A stretch of 64,000 bases of DNA from an uncultured Lachnospiraceae bacterium (GCA_910588865.1 CAJUSJ010000003.1:40783-104782); one strand, 5' to 3'; counted from the stretch's first letter, positions 50,922-59,691 are shown. The notes: generated by a model from the letters alone, not told the origin. Numbers and translations: made by a program.

Positions 50922-52574
50922 GTGAGACACGAGAAGGATTGGTACAAAGACCAGGTAATCTATCAGATCTATCCCAGAAGCTTTAAGGATGGTAACGGCG
51001 ACGGCATAGGCGACCTTAAAGGCATGGCGGAAAAGCTGGACTATTTAAAGGAGTTGGGAGTTACGGCTGTGTGGATGTCCCCGGTGTACGCGTCGCCCAA
51101 TGTGGACAATGGGTATGACATTTCCGACTACCGCCAGATCATGGAGGAGTTCGGAACCATGGAGGATTGGGAGCGCTTCCGGGATGGGGCCCATGAGCGG
51201 GGAATCGCCATTATCATGGACTTGGTGTTAAACCACAGCTCTGACCGCCATCAGTGGTTCCGGGAGTCAAAAAAATCCAGGAATAACCCATTCAGGGATT
51301 ACTATATCTGGCGGGACCCGGCACCGGACGGGGGAGCGCCAAACGGCTGGCTCTCCGTATTCGGAGGCAGCGCGTGGGAGTATGTGGAGGAAAGGGGACA
51401 GTATTATCTCCACTTTTTCGCCAAGGAGCAGCCGGACTTAAACTGGGACAACGACGAGACAAGGGAAGGGATCTTTGACATCATCCGCTTTTGGAACGAA
51501 AAAGGCGTGGACGGCTACCGGGTGGATGCCATCAGCTATCTGGACAAAGGACTGGATGGAAGGGCAGATATGTCGGAAGCCTTCGGAACCTCCTCCTGCG
51601 CCAACCTAGAGGGAACTCACCGGCATATCAAGGACATGGTCAAAAAGACCATAAAGCCGGACAACCTTATGACCGTGGGAGAGGTGATCATAAGAAATGA
51701 TCAGGACGCCAGGGATTACACAAGCGCTGCCAGCGGGGAGTTCGACATGGCCATTGCCTTTGTTCCGCCTATTGTGGAGATCAAGACCTGGAGCCCAGAG
51801 CGGTTTAAGAGAGAGGTGGAAGAAAATTACGAGTGCCTGAAGGAAGACGGCTGGTGGGCAAGATTTTTAAGCAACCACGACAAACCCAGGCAGGTTTCCC
51901 TCTATGGCGATGACAAAAGGTACTGGAAAGAATCGGCAAAAATGCTGGGGTGCTATCTTCACACCTTGCCGGGGACCCCTTTTGTGTACCAGGGGGAGGA
52001 GCTGGGCATGACCAACTACGGCCTGCCTTCCATTGAGGATTACGACGACATTGACACAAAGAATTACTACCACACCATGATACAGGAAGGCGCCGCAAAA
52101 GAGGAGGCCCTGGCCCAGGCCCAGAGCGTCAGCCGGGACAATGCCAGGACTCCCATGCAGTGGGATGAGAGTCCAAACGCCGGATTCTCCCCGAGCCGCC
52201 CCTGGCTTCCCGTGAACCCTAATTACACACAGATCAATGCCAGGCAGCAGATGGAGGACCCGGACTCCATATTTCAGTTCTATCAGAAGCTGATCGTCCT
52301 GAGAAAGGAAAATCCTGTGATGGTTCACGGCGATTTCCGGCTGTGTGGCCCAAAGGAGGGCCCGGTGATCGCCTATACCAGAAGCCTTGGGGAGGAAACC
52401 TGGCTGGCAGTCCATAATTTCTCAGACAGGGAGATCTGGTTTGAGCATGAGAACGTGTCAGAGGACAGTCTGGTGATCATTTCTAATTATAAGGATCCAA
52501 AGCTAAAGGAAGGGGCTGTACAGCTGAGACCTTATGAGACCCTTGTAATCAGGATTTCGTTACAAAGTAATTGA
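50922..52574 (+). CDS. GH13 alpha-glucosidase (oligo-1,6-glucosidase / maltase type)
   Basis: A 550-aa cytoplasmic enzyme that starts at GTG behind GGGAGG. It has QIYPRSFKDGNGDGIGDLKG at the N-terminus, nucleophile D202 in GYRVDAIS, general acid E254 in TVGEVI and D320 in SNHDKPR, followed by a C-terminal beta domain. The residue after the nucleophile is Ala, not the Val typical of strict oligo-1,6-glucosidases. An alpha-1,4 or mixed specificity is therefore plausible. It splits the disaccharide imported by the PTS of this operon or its phosphate. Confidence 0.92.
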   Translation: MRHEKDWYKDQVIYQIYPRSFKDGNGDGIGDLKGMAEKLDYLKELGVTAVWMSPVYASPNVDNGYDISDYRQIMEEFGTMEDWERFRDGAHERGIAIIMDLVLNHSSDRHQWFRESKKSRNNPFRDYYIWRDPAPDGGAPNGWLSVFGGSAWEYVEERGQYYLHFFAKEQPDLNWDNDETREGIFDIIRFWNEKGVDGYRVDAISYLDKGLDGRADMSEAFGTSSCANLEGTHRHIKDMVKKTIKPDNLMTVGEVIIRNDQDARDYTSAASGEFDMAIAFVPPIVEIKTWSPERFKREVEENYECLKEDGWWARFLSNHDKPRQVSLYGDDKRYWKESAKMLGCYLHTLPGTPFVYQGEELGMTNYGLPSIEDYDDIDTKNYYHTMIQEGAAKEEALAQAQSVSRDNARTPMQWDESPNAGFSPSRPWLPVNPNYTQINARQQMEDPDSIFQFYQKLIVLRKENPVMVHGDFRLCGPKEGPVIAYTRSLGEETWLAVHNFSDREIWFEHENVSEDSLVIISNYKDPKLKEGAVQLRPYETLVIRISLQSN

Positions 52575-52599
52575 AATCCTGGTGAAGTTTTTGTATAAT
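52571..52599 (+). promoter_or_regulatory. Promoter of ridA
   Basis: TTGAAA (52571-52576), a 17-base spacer and TATAAT (52594-52599), starting at the stop codon of the glucosidase gene. Confidence 0.75.
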
Positions 52600-52643
52600 G
52601 TTCTTCATGAGGTAAATCCAACAGGAGAGGAGAACATCATAAG

Positions 52644-53027
52644 ATGAAGAAAGTATATTCCACCACCAACGCCCCGGCAGCCATTGGCCCCTATTCCCAG
52701 GCTGTCCAGGCAGGCGATTTCGTATATGTGTCCGGCCAGCTTCCCATCGACCCAGCTACAGGGGAGTTCGCGGGGACCGATATCGCCAGCCAGACCAGGC
52801 AGTCCCTGACCAACATAAAGTCCATCCTGGAGAGCGAAGGCCTTTCCATGGAGCATGTGGTAAAGACCACCGTGCTTTTGCAAAACATTGACGATTTCGG
52901 AGCCATGAACCAAGTCTACGCCACATTTTTTACCGGCGCGTGCCCGGCGAGAGCGGCTTTTGAGGTGGCGGCTGTCCCCAAAGGAGCGCTGGTGGAGATC
53001 GAGGCAGTGGCTTATCGCGGAAAATAA
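52644..53027 (+). CDS. ridA: RidA-type enamine/imine deaminase
   Basis: A 127-aa protein of normal length. It has APAAIGPYSQAVQAGDFVYV, SGQLPIDPATGEF, FGAMNQVYATFF and the catalytic Arg in CPARAAFEVAAVPKGALVEI. It hydrolyses reactive 2-aminoacrylate and related imines. The ATG follows GGAGAGGAG. It is followed after 30 bases by the TSCPD gene on the same transcript. Confidence 0.95.
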   Translation: MKKVYSTTNAPAAIGPYSQAVQAGDFVYVSGQLPIDPATGEFAGTDIASQTRQSLTNIKSILESEGLSMEHVVKTTVLLQNIDDFGAMNQVYATFFTGACPARAAFEVAAVPKGALVEIEAVAYRGK

Positions 53028-53057
53028 TCACACAAGAGAGATGACAGGAGAGATTTT

Positions 53058-53312
53058 ATGAGATGTGAGATGACCCCCCAGGGTGTATGTTCAAAAAAGA
53101 TCAGCTTTGACTTAAATGGAAATGTTGTGACCAATGTCTCTTTTGTAGGCGGATGCAACGGCAATCTGAAGGCCATCTGCAAGGTAATCGACGGCATGAC
53201 CGTGGAGCAGATTGAAGGGTACTTCACAGGCAACCTGTGCGGGAACAAGTCTACTTCCTGCGCGGACCAGCTGGCTAAAGTGGTGCGGAAGGCTTATGAG
53301 GAATCAAAATAG
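53058..53312 (+). CDS. TSCPD-domain protein (TIGR03905 family)
   Basis: An 84-aa protein with conserved cysteines (TPQGVCSKKISFDL, VGGCNGNLKAIC, LCGNKSTSCADQL) matching the TSCPD domain seen at the C-terminus of NrdJ ribonucleotide reductase. The stand-alone form is common in Firmicutes. Its role is unproven; metal or thiol chemistry is likely from the Cys pattern. A strong terminator follows. Confidence 0.9.
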   Translation: MRCEMTPQGVCSKKISFDLNGNVVTNVSFVGGCNGNLKAICKVIDGMTVEQIEGYFTGNLCGNKSTSCADQLAKVVRKAYEESK

Positions 53313-53326
53313 GAGAGATGATCCAT

Positions 53327-53363
53327 GGAAAAAGGTCCTGTAGCGGCAGGGCCTTTTTCCTGT
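53327..53363 (+). terminator. Terminator after ridA-TSCPD
   Basis: GGAAAAAGGTCCTG and CAGGGCCTTTTTCC pair over 14 bp with a 6-base loop. The 3' arm supplies the T-rich end. Confidence 0.8.
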
Positions 53364-53404
53364 ACAAAGAGACAGAGAACGGAAAAAAGAAAAGGCGGTA
53401 ACAG

Positions 53405-55756
53405 ATGAATAACTATGAATTGCTGAATCCCATGCAGAAGGAGGCGGTGTTCTGCACAGAAGGGCCGCTGCTGATTCTGGCAGGCGCGGGGTCCGGAAAG
53501 ACCAGGGTGCTGACCCACAGGGTGGCGTACCTGATCGATGAGAAAGAAGTGAATCCATGGAATATCCTGGCGATCACATTTACCAACAAGGCGGCAGGCG
53601 AGATGCGGGAAAGGGTGGACCGGCAGGTGGAACAGGGGGCAGGCAGTGTGTGGGTCAGCACCTTCCACTCCACCTGTGTCCGGATCCTGCGCAGACACAT
53701 TGATTTTTTAGGCTATGAGACCAATTTCACCATCTATGACGGGGATGACCAGAAGACGGTTATCAAGCAGGTGTACAAACAGCTGCAGATCGATCCCAGG
53801 ATGTACAAGGAGAGAGAAGTCCTCAACTGTATCTCAAGGGCCAAGGACCATCTGATCACTCCGTCAGACTATATGGAAAATGCCTCCGGAGACTACTGGG
53901 AGGAGACCGTAGCCAGGATCTACGAGGCTTATCAGAGCTGGCTTAAGAAAAACAATGCCCTGGATTTTGACGATCTGATCATGAAGACCGTAGAATTATT
54001 TCAGAGTCAGTCCCAGGTGCTGGACTACTATCAGGAGCGGTTCCGGTATATTATGGTTGACGAGTACCAGGACACCAACAGGGCCCAGTTTGAGCTGATC
54101 CGGCTGCTGGCTTCCAGGTACAGGAACCTCTGCGTGGTGGGGGACGACGACCAGTCCATCTACAAGTTCAGGGGAGCGGATATCCGGAATATTCTGGATT
54201 TTGAGGAAGCCTTTCCCGGCGCGAGGGTTATTAAACTGGAACAGAATTACCGCTCCAGCCAGACCATCCTGGATGCGGCCAACTCGGTGATCAGGAACAA
54301 CAAGGGCCGCAAGGACAAGACCCTGTGGACAGCCAATGGCAAGGGAGACGGGGTCCGCTACCGCCAGTTTGACCAGGCCTATGAGGAGGCGGAATTTATC
54401 ATAAAAGACGTTCTGGCCAAAAATCTCCCCTACCAGGACTGCGCTGTACTGTACCGGACCAATGCCCAGTCCCGCCTTCTTGAGGAGCAGTGTGTTCACT
54501 ACAATGTTCCCTACCGCCTGGTGGGAGGGGTGAATTTCTACCAGCGCAAGGAGATCAAGGACATCCTATCCTACTTAAAGACCATTGCCAACGGCAGAGA
54601 TGACCTGGCCGTGAGCCGGATCGTCAATGTGCCGAAAAGAGGAATCGGGGCCACATCCATAGGAAAGCTGACGGTGTTTGCCGCGGCCAATGACTTAAGC
54701 CTCTACGACGCCATGACCAGGGCGAAGATCATTCCGGGCCTTGGCAAGGCAGCGGACAAGATCGGAAAATTTACTGGTCTTATCGAAGAATTCCGGGCCA
54801 GATTCCAGAAAGAGGACTATGGTCTGCGTCAGCTTGTGGATGACATCCTTGAGGACACCGGCTACAAGGCAGAGCTGGAGGAGGCAGGGGACGAGGAGAG
54901 CCAGGGCCGTCTGGAGAATATCCAGGAACTGGTGAACAAGGCAGTGGCCTACTGGTCTGACGCCCAGACCCCCACCCTGGATGGTTTTCTGGAGGAGGTG
55001 GCCCTGGTGGCGGATGTGGACCAGCTGGACCCGTCGGAAAGCAGGGTGACTCTCATGACCCTTCACAGCGCGAAGGGGCTGGAATTTAAAAATGTGTACT
55101 TAAGCGGCATGGAGGATGGCCTGTTTCCCAGCTATATGACTCTTTTATCAGAGGATCCGGGCCAGCTGGAGGAGGAGAGGCGGCTGTGCTATGTGGGCAT
55201 TACCCGGGCCATGGAGCGCCTGACCATGACCTCCGCCAGGACGCGCATGGTAAACGGTGAGACAAGGTACTGTAAGACCAGCCGTTTTATTGAGGAGATC
55301 CCAGAGGAGCTTTTGGACGGGGGGCGGACAGAGCCAAGGTCTTCCGTTAAAGCCCCCAAAACCGGGGCCGGAGAAGCCTCCGATCTTGGGGGCCAGGGGG
55401 CTTCCCCCAAAAGCGGAGGGCCGGCGGCCCAGCCAGGAGGCTTCGGCAGAAGGAGGGGAGTAAACGGCGGTTTTGAGCCAAGCGCGAACCCCTATGCCTC
55501 CCAGGGCAGCACCTATTCCTCAGGGGGACCAGGGGCAGGGCCGGGATTTGGAAAAGCCTTCACCGTGGCAAAGGCCCAGACCCTGGATTACCGGGAAGGG
55601 GACCGGGTAAAGCATGTAAAGTTCGGCGCTGGAACCGTGCGGGCCATAAAGGACGGTCCCAAGGACTACGAGGTCACCGTGGAGTTTGACAAGGCAGGAG
55701 TAAAGAAGATGTTTGCCTCCTTCGCCAGACTTCAGAAGCTGGAAGAGGGAGAGTAG
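53405..55756 (+). CDS. pcrA: UvrD/PcrA-type DNA helicase
   Basis: A 783-aa superfamily 1A helicase. It has the Q-motif and Walker A GAGSGKTRVLTHR, TFHSTCVRILRR (Ia), VDEYQDTNRAQFELI (II), VGDDDQSIYKFRGADI (III), QNYRSSQTIL (IV), TLHSAKGLEFKNV (V) and VGITRAMERL (VI). The C-terminus has a Gly/Pro-rich linker and the PcrA Tudor-like domain (GDRVKHVKFGAGTVRAI), which contacts RNA polymerase. It acts in repair and rolling-circle replication. It is a single gene. Confidence 0.95.
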   Translation: MNNYELLNPMQKEAVFCTEGPLLILAGAGSGKTRVLTHRVAYLIDEKEVNPWNILAITFTNKAAGEMRERVDRQVEQGAGSVWVSTFHSTCVRILRRHIDFLGYETNFTIYDGDDQKTVIKQVYKQLQIDPRMYKEREVLNCISRAKDHLITPSDYMENASGDYWEETVARIYEAYQSWLKKNNALDFDDLIMKTVELFQSQSQVLDYYQERFRYIMVDEYQDTNRAQFELIRLLASRYRNLCVVGDDDQSIYKFRGADIRNILDFEEAFPGARVIKLEQNYRSSQTILDAANSVIRNNKGRKDKTLWTANGKGDGVRYRQFDQAYEEAEFIIKDVLAKNLPYQDCAVLYRTNAQSRLLEEQCVHYNVPYRLVGGVNFYQRKEIKDILSYLKTIANGRDDLAVSRIVNVPKRGIGATSIGKLTVFAAANDLSLYDAMTRAKIIPGLGKAADKIGKFTGLIEEFRARFQKEDYGLRQLVDDILEDTGYKAELEEAGDEESQGRLENIQELVNKAVAYWSDAQTPTLDGFLEEVALVADVDQLDPSESRVTLMTLHSAKGLEFKNVYLSGMEDGLFPSYMTLLSEDPGQLEEERRLCYVGITRAMERLTMTSARTRMVNGETRYCKTSRFIEEIPEELLDGGRTEPRSSVKAPKTGAGEASDLGGQGASPKSGGPAAQPGGFGRRRGVNGGFEPSANPYASQGSTYSSGGPGAGPGFGKAFTVAKAQTLDYREGDRVKHVKFGAGTVRAIKDGPKDYEVTVEFDKAGVKKMFASFARLQKLEEGE

Positions 55757-55768
55757 GTTCCGCTAGTG

Positions 55769-55900
55769 GTTACTGTTCACTCCATGACTGATCAGTTATG
55801 GGCCAATACCGTTATGGGAGCAAAGCATATCCCCCATCGCCCCGGGCGATTTTAAATGGGCATATGCTGTTACGTTCACAAGGCACCTGTGAACAGTAAC
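55769..55900. mobile_element. MITE-like element with terminal inverted repeats and 8-bp flanking duplication
   Basis: A 132-bp stretch bounded by perfect 12-bp inverted repeats: GTTACTGTTCAC at the left and GTGAACAGTAAC at the right. It is flanked by CGCTAGTG (55761-55768) and CGCCAGTG (55901-55908), an 8-bp direct repeat with one mismatch. It has no coding frame. This is the structure of a miniature inverted-repeat element mobilised by a transposase elsewhere. A partial copy of the end sequence (TACTGTTCAC) recurs at 55965-55974, where it overlaps the putative -10 of the next gene. Confidence 0.6.
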
Positions 55901-56024
55901 CGCCAGTGAATAAAAAATGATTTTTCCGGAAAAAATAGATAGTAAATTTCCTGAAACAATGGTATACTGTTCACATAAGCAATGACAACAAAAAAGGATA
56001 AAGGAAAGGAAGGATCGGACAACA

Positions 56025-56312
56025 ATGAATAAATTTGATACCATGGGCAAAGATGCCATCAACCGCATGGAGGAGATCATGAACTCCACAAGGCTGAACG
56101 AGTTCCTCCACAGAAAAGAGGAGGAGGACAAGAAGAAGAACAACATCTTATGGATTCTGGCCATTATCGGAATAGTAGCCGCGGTGGCGGCCATCGCCTA
56201 CGGCGTATACCGCTTCTTCACCCCCGACTATCTGGAGGACTTTGAGGACGATTTTGATGATGACTTTGACGACGATTTCTTTGAGGACGAGACAGAGCCT
56301 GAGAAAGAGTAA
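56025..56312 (+). CDS. Small membrane protein with acidic C-terminal tail
   Basis: A 95-aa protein. The N-terminal 45 residues are charged and helical (MEEIMNSTRLNEFLHRKEEE). One transmembrane helix (about 45-65, ILWILAIIGIVAAVAAIAYG) follows, then a tail made of repeated DDF/DDDF units ending DETEPEKE. No known family is assigned with confidence. The ATG follows GGAAAGGAAGG. The acidic tail could bind cations or a basic partner. Confidence 0.75.
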   Translation: MNKFDTMGKDAINRMEEIMNSTRLNEFLHRKEEEDKKKNNILWILAIIGIVAAVAAIAYGVYRFFTPDYLEDFEDDFDDDFDDDFFEDETEPEKE

Positions 56313-56342
56313 TACAAACCAGACATAAAACACATAACCGCT

Positions 56343-56376
56343 AAAGGGATGTTGCTGTCCGCAATGTCCCTTTTCT
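56343..56376 (+). terminator. Terminator of the acidic membrane-protein gene
   Basis: AAAGGGATGTTGC and GCAATGTCCCTTTT pair with two mismatches around TGTCC; the 3' end is T-rich. Confidence 0.65.
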
Positions 56377-56382
56377 ATGTGC

Positions 56383-56458
56383 GTGGGGCGGAGAGGAATA
56401 TGGCTGCTAAAGGGGCCCTGCCCTCAAGGCGAGTAGGGGGAAGAGATTTCCCTGCTCA
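56383..56458 (+). repeat. Interspersed double-hairpin repeat, copy C
   Basis: GTGGGGCGGAGAGGAATATG, then GCTGCTAAAGGGGCCC, and the second stem GAGTAGGGGGAAG..TTTCCCTGCTC. It is related to copies A and B. As with copy A, it lies directly after an intrinsic terminator. Confidence 0.75.
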
Positions 56459-56562
56459 ATCATACATGGACTCCGGGGAAAGGTCCGCGGGCAAAGCTGA
56501 CCGGAGTCCCCGCCTTCCCTGCCTGATTGCCCGAAAAACATAAAAAGGAGTATATAAGACCG

Positions 56563-57939
56563 ATGAAAAAAGGCCCGATCTATACCGGAATAGTTGAAAA
56601 AATGGAATTTCCCAACAAAGGAGTCCTTTACATAGACAAAGAAAAAGTTATTGTTAAAAACGCCCTCCCCGGGCAGACGGTTCGGTTCGCGGTGAACAAA
56701 AAGCGGAACAACCGGTGTGAGGGCAAGCTTCTGGAGGTAGAAATGCCTTCCCCCTTAGAGACCGCGTCGGATCCCTGCCCCCACTTTGGGAACTGCGGCG
56801 GCTGCCTTATGCAGACCATCCCTTATGAGGACCAGACCGCCATCAAGGAAGAGCAGGTGCGGTCCCTGCTGAACCAGGTACAGCCGGACATCCCCCTGGA
56901 TACCATCAAGCCCAGCCCTGTCTCCAGGGCTTACCGGAACAAGATGGAGTTCTCCTTCGGCGACGAGGAGAAAGACGGGCCTCTGGCTCTGGGGATGCAC
57001 AGGAGAGGAAGCTTCCACGATGTGGTGAACACAGACCACTGCCAGATCGTCCATGAGGATTTTACCAGGATCCTCACCGCTACCCGGGATTTTTTCGCTG
57101 CCCGCCACATCCCGTTTTATAAAAAGCTAAGGCATCAGGGGTATCTCCGCCATCTCCTGGTCCGCCGGGCAGTGAAGACAGGCCAGATCCTTGTGGCTCT
57201 GGTGACCAGCAGCCAGGCGGCAGGGGCTGTGCCCGAGGAGGAGCTTTTGAGCCAGTGGACGGAAGAGCTTTTGTCCTTGTGCCTGGAGGGAACCTTCGGG
57301 GGAATCCTCCACATCCGCAACGACAGCCTGGCGGATGTGGTCCAGAGCGATGAGACCAGAATCCTCTATGGCCAGGACTATTTTTATGAGGAGCTTCTTG
57401 GACTGCGGTTTAAAATCTCCCCGTTTTCTTTCTTCCAGACCAATTCTCTGGGAGCGGAGGTGCTCTATGATACCGTGCGGCAATATATTGGAGATACAAA
57501 GGCAAAGACGGTGTTCGACTTGTACAGCGGCACTGGAACCATTGCCCAGATCCTGGCCCCTGTGGCCCAAAAGGTAATAGGGGTGGAGATCGTTTCGGAA
57601 GCAGTGGAGGCCGCCAGGGAGAACGCTGCCTTAAACGGTCTGACCAACTGCCAGTTCATAGCCGGGGATGTGCTGAAGGTGGTGGGAGAGATGAAAGAAG
57701 CGCCGGATCTTATTGTGCTGGACCCTCCCAGGGATGGCATTCACCCGAAGGCTCTGGAGAAGATCATTGGGTTTGGGACGGAGAGACTGATCTATGTGTC
57801 CTGCAAGCCTACCAGCCTGGCCAGGGATCTTGAGGTGCTGCTGGCACATGGGTATGGGGTGGATAAGGGGTGCTGCGTGGATATGTTTCCGGGGACGGGG
57901 AATATAGAGACCGTGGTGGCAATAACCCGCATGAAATAA
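56563..57939 (+). CDS. rlmD: RlmD/RlmCD-type 23S rRNA (uracil-C5) methyltransferase with TRAM domain
   Basis: A 458-aa protein. It has an N-terminal TRAM domain (about 5-62, IYTGIVEKMEFPNKGVLYID), Fe-S cysteines (CPHFGNCGGCLMQT), YRNKMEFSFGD, the SAM motif (FDLYSGTGTIAQIL, VIGVEIVSEAVEAAREN) and LDPPRDGIHPKAL. The catalytic Cys is in YVSCKPTSLARDL. It is a full-length family member, in contrast to the TRAM-less paralogue at 19987-21330. The phage element is inserted just behind its 3' end. The ATG at 56563 follows AAAAGGAG, with a rather long 12-base spacing. Confidence 0.92.
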   Translation: MKKGPIYTGIVEKMEFPNKGVLYIDKEKVIVKNALPGQTVRFAVNKKRNNRCEGKLLEVEMPSPLETASDPCPHFGNCGGCLMQTIPYEDQTAIKEEQVRSLLNQVQPDIPLDTIKPSPVSRAYRNKMEFSFGDEEKDGPLALGMHRRGSFHDVVNTDHCQIVHEDFTRILTATRDFFAARHIPFYKKLRHQGYLRHLLVRRAVKTGQILVALVTSSQAAGAVPEEELLSQWTEELLSLCLEGTFGGILHIRNDSLADVVQSDETRILYGQDYFYEELLGLRFKISPFSFFQTNSLGAEVLYDTVRQYIGDTKAKTVFDLYSGTGTIAQILAPVAQKVIGVEIVSEAVEAARENAALNGLTNCQFIAGDVLKVVGEMKEAPDLIVLDPPRDGIHPKALEKIIGFGTERLIYVSCKPTSLARDLEVLLAHGYGVDKGCCVDMFPGTGNIETVVAITRMK

Positions 57940-57975
57940 GGATTTTTGTGGATGTGAATGACAGGAAACAGATGG

Positions 57976-57995
57976 TTTGCCACCGATTTGCCACC
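57976..57995. repeat. Twin TTTGCCACC repeats next to the integrase: candidate integrase binding / att region
   Basis: TTTGCCACC occurs at 57976-57984 and 57987-57995, in the 134 bases between rlmD and the integrase. On the minus strand it reads GGTGGCAAA, like arm-type sites found near other Firmicutes phage integrases. The element junction (attL) is probably within 57940-58073. Its core cannot be defined because the other end is outside the window. Confidence 0.5.
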
Positions 57996-58024
57996 ATTGA
58001 ATAAATTAGGGTATCTACCATGAA

Positions 58025-58064
58025 AGAGGGCTGAACAGCTTTTGAACTTTGCTGTCAGCCCTCT
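58025..58064. terminator. Bidirectional terminator between rlmD and the integrase gene
   Basis: AGAGGGCTG-a-ACAGC and GCTGT-CAGCCCTCT pair over 14 bp with one bulged A. T residues follow on the minus strand, so it mainly ends the integrase transcript. Confidence 0.7.
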
Positions 58065-58073
58065 TCTGGTATT

Positions 58074-59351
58074 CTATGAGGTTTTCCGGTTAGTCGCCTG
58101 TTCAAAGAGATCAACAGACCGTGCCGACATGACTTCTGTATCATGCACATAGGTTTGCAATGTGGTCTGGATGTTGGAATGTCCCAGCCGAGCTTGTACA
58201 TCTTTCACATCAGCGCCAGATTCAATCAGGATTGTGGCATGGGTATGGCGCAGGGAATGGTAATCAAAAGCAAGCAACAGTTCTTTGTGGATTATCCTTG
58301 CGCAGTATTTAAAGGAATCTGTGGAAGTGTATTCGCCGTTTTCTGCTATGCAGACCATACACACACGGGATAGGGCTGATTCAACGCACTTTTGGATGGG
58401 AACAATACGCTGCATATCATTTCCCTTTTCATCAAGTTCTTTCCTCAAGAGATGAATAGTGTAGTATTCACCATATTTCATTTCATTTTTTAGTTGAGCG
58501 GCGCGTTCCAGCTTCAATGCCTGGTAAAGGGTATCGCCAAATTTCACGGTACGTGTGGAAGACTCTGTTTTTGGAGTGGTAAAGTACCAAGATGATTTTA
58601 ACTCTTTTTTACCTTTTTTCTCTACAGCCTTGCGCACGTCAGCGCCAAAATTTCTTTTAACAATCTGTTTCGAAACTGTAAGGGTCCGTTTTTCAAAATC
58701 TATATCATCCCATGTGAGAGCGAAGGTTTCTGAAATCCGTAGTCCAGTGTAAAAACCGATCATTAATGGTATATAATACCGAGAGCCGGGAGGGAACCGA
58801 TCTATAATCCGCTGCCATTCCTGCAAGGCTAAAATGATCCGATCACGCGGTTTTTTCTCTACTTTGGGATATTTCACATATCGCATAGGATTGGCTGGAA
58901 GATAATGCAGCGGTTCAACGGCATAATCCATAGCCGCGCTGAATACTGAGAGGATTCCCGCGATGGAGGTTTTTGCAAAGCCATTTGATTTTAGGCTATT
59001 GGCGTAATCCTGGAGAATGGCGGAAGTGATTGCTTTTAAACGGTATTTTCCGAATCTGGGTTTTAAATGCCCTTCCATAATGTGCAGATATCCTACTTGG
59101 GTATTGTATTTCAGGTTAGGCTTGCAGTATAAATCATACCATTGGTCTAAATAATCAGATACTGTAATTTCAGAGGGCTCAAAGACTGTTCCGATGTTAT
59201 TATATTCATTGATCGCTTTAGAGAGAGCGGCCTCGGCCTCTTTCTTGGTCTTGAAGCCTCCCTTTTCTTTCTTCTGACGCTTGCCATCTATGGTTCCCAT
59301 GTCAAAATAGTAGCTCCATGTGGAACCCCGTTTTCTAGTTCCGCCTTTCAT
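58074..59351 (-). CDS. int: Phage-type tyrosine integrase
   Basis: A 425-aa site-specific recombinase. It has an N-terminal AP2-like arm-binding segment (WSYYFDMGTIDGKRQKKEKG, FKTKKEAEAALSKAINEY), an SAM-like core-binding domain (about 70-160) and the catalytic domain. R is in GLRISETFALTWDDI, HxxR in YHSLRHTHATIL, H in RLGHSNIQTTLQTY and the nucleophile Tyr in TYVHD. The start at 59351 follows AAAGGAGATGATATC; an upstream opening at 59462 lacks support. It defines the left end of the mobile element behind rlmD. Confidence 0.93.
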   Translation of the reverse strand: MKGGTRKRGSTWSYYFDMGTIDGKRQKKEKGGFKTKKEAEAALSKAINEYNNIGTVFEPSEITVSDYLDQWYDLYCKPNLKYNTQVGYLHIMEGHLKPRFGKYRLKAITSAILQDYANSLKSNGFAKTSIAGILSVFSAAMDYAVEPLHYLPANPMRYVKYPKVEKKPRDRIILALQEWQRIIDRFPPGSRYYIPLMIGFYTGLRISETFALTWDDIDFEKRTLTVSKQIVKRNFGADVRKAVEKKGKKELKSSWYFTTPKTESSTRTVKFGDTLYQALKLERAAQLKNEMKYGEYYTIHLLRKELDEKGNDMQRIVPIQKCVESALSRVCMVCIAENGEYTSTDSFKYCARIIHKELLLAFDYHSLRHTHATILIESGADVKDVQARLGHSNIQTTLQTYVHDTEVMSARSVDLFEQATNRKTS

Positions 59352-59428
59352 GATATCATCTCCTTTGTGTAAAAATATAGTTTTTGGGTACAAAAATAGC
59401 ACCATACCTTTGACAAGAGGCGTCAGAG

Positions 59429-59462
59429 ATGATACAATGGATTTGCGTAAGGATTGTATCAT
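59429..59462. repeat. 10-bp inverted repeat upstream of the integrase
   Basis: ATGATACAAT (59429-59438) and ATTGTATCAT (59453-59462) form a perfect dyad with a 14-base centre, about 80 bases before the integrase start. It could be a regulator or excisionase site. Confidence 0.55.
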
Positions 59463-59488
59463 TCTGGTCTCCTATCCAGATATAGAAT

Positions 59489-59654
59489 CTATGTAAAGCC
59501 GTTCCTGTTGCGCGCGGGAGCGGTTTTTACATACTTTATAACAAATCGTAAATTGACAAGTTCCTTATTGTCCGCCAGCTCCATGCCGATCCGCGCGGGG
59601 AACAAGATGGACTCAATGGCCTCTGGGGCTGGTCGGGTTGCTGTCGAACATCAT
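59489..59654 (-). pseudogene. Frameshifted C-terminal fragment of a CI-like repressor gene
   Basis: On the minus strand this reads FDSNPTSP and then, after a one-base shift, EAIESILFPARIGMELA. It matches FDGQPASPEAIESILSAMQIGMELA at the C-terminus of the repressor at 61609-62043. The helix-turn-helix half is missing and the rest (to 59489) is unrelated. It is a relic from an earlier recombination or a second repressor. Confidence 0.7.
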
Positions 59655-59691
59655 TCCCAAACACTTTGTTTTAGTATCTTTGGGAATAGGA

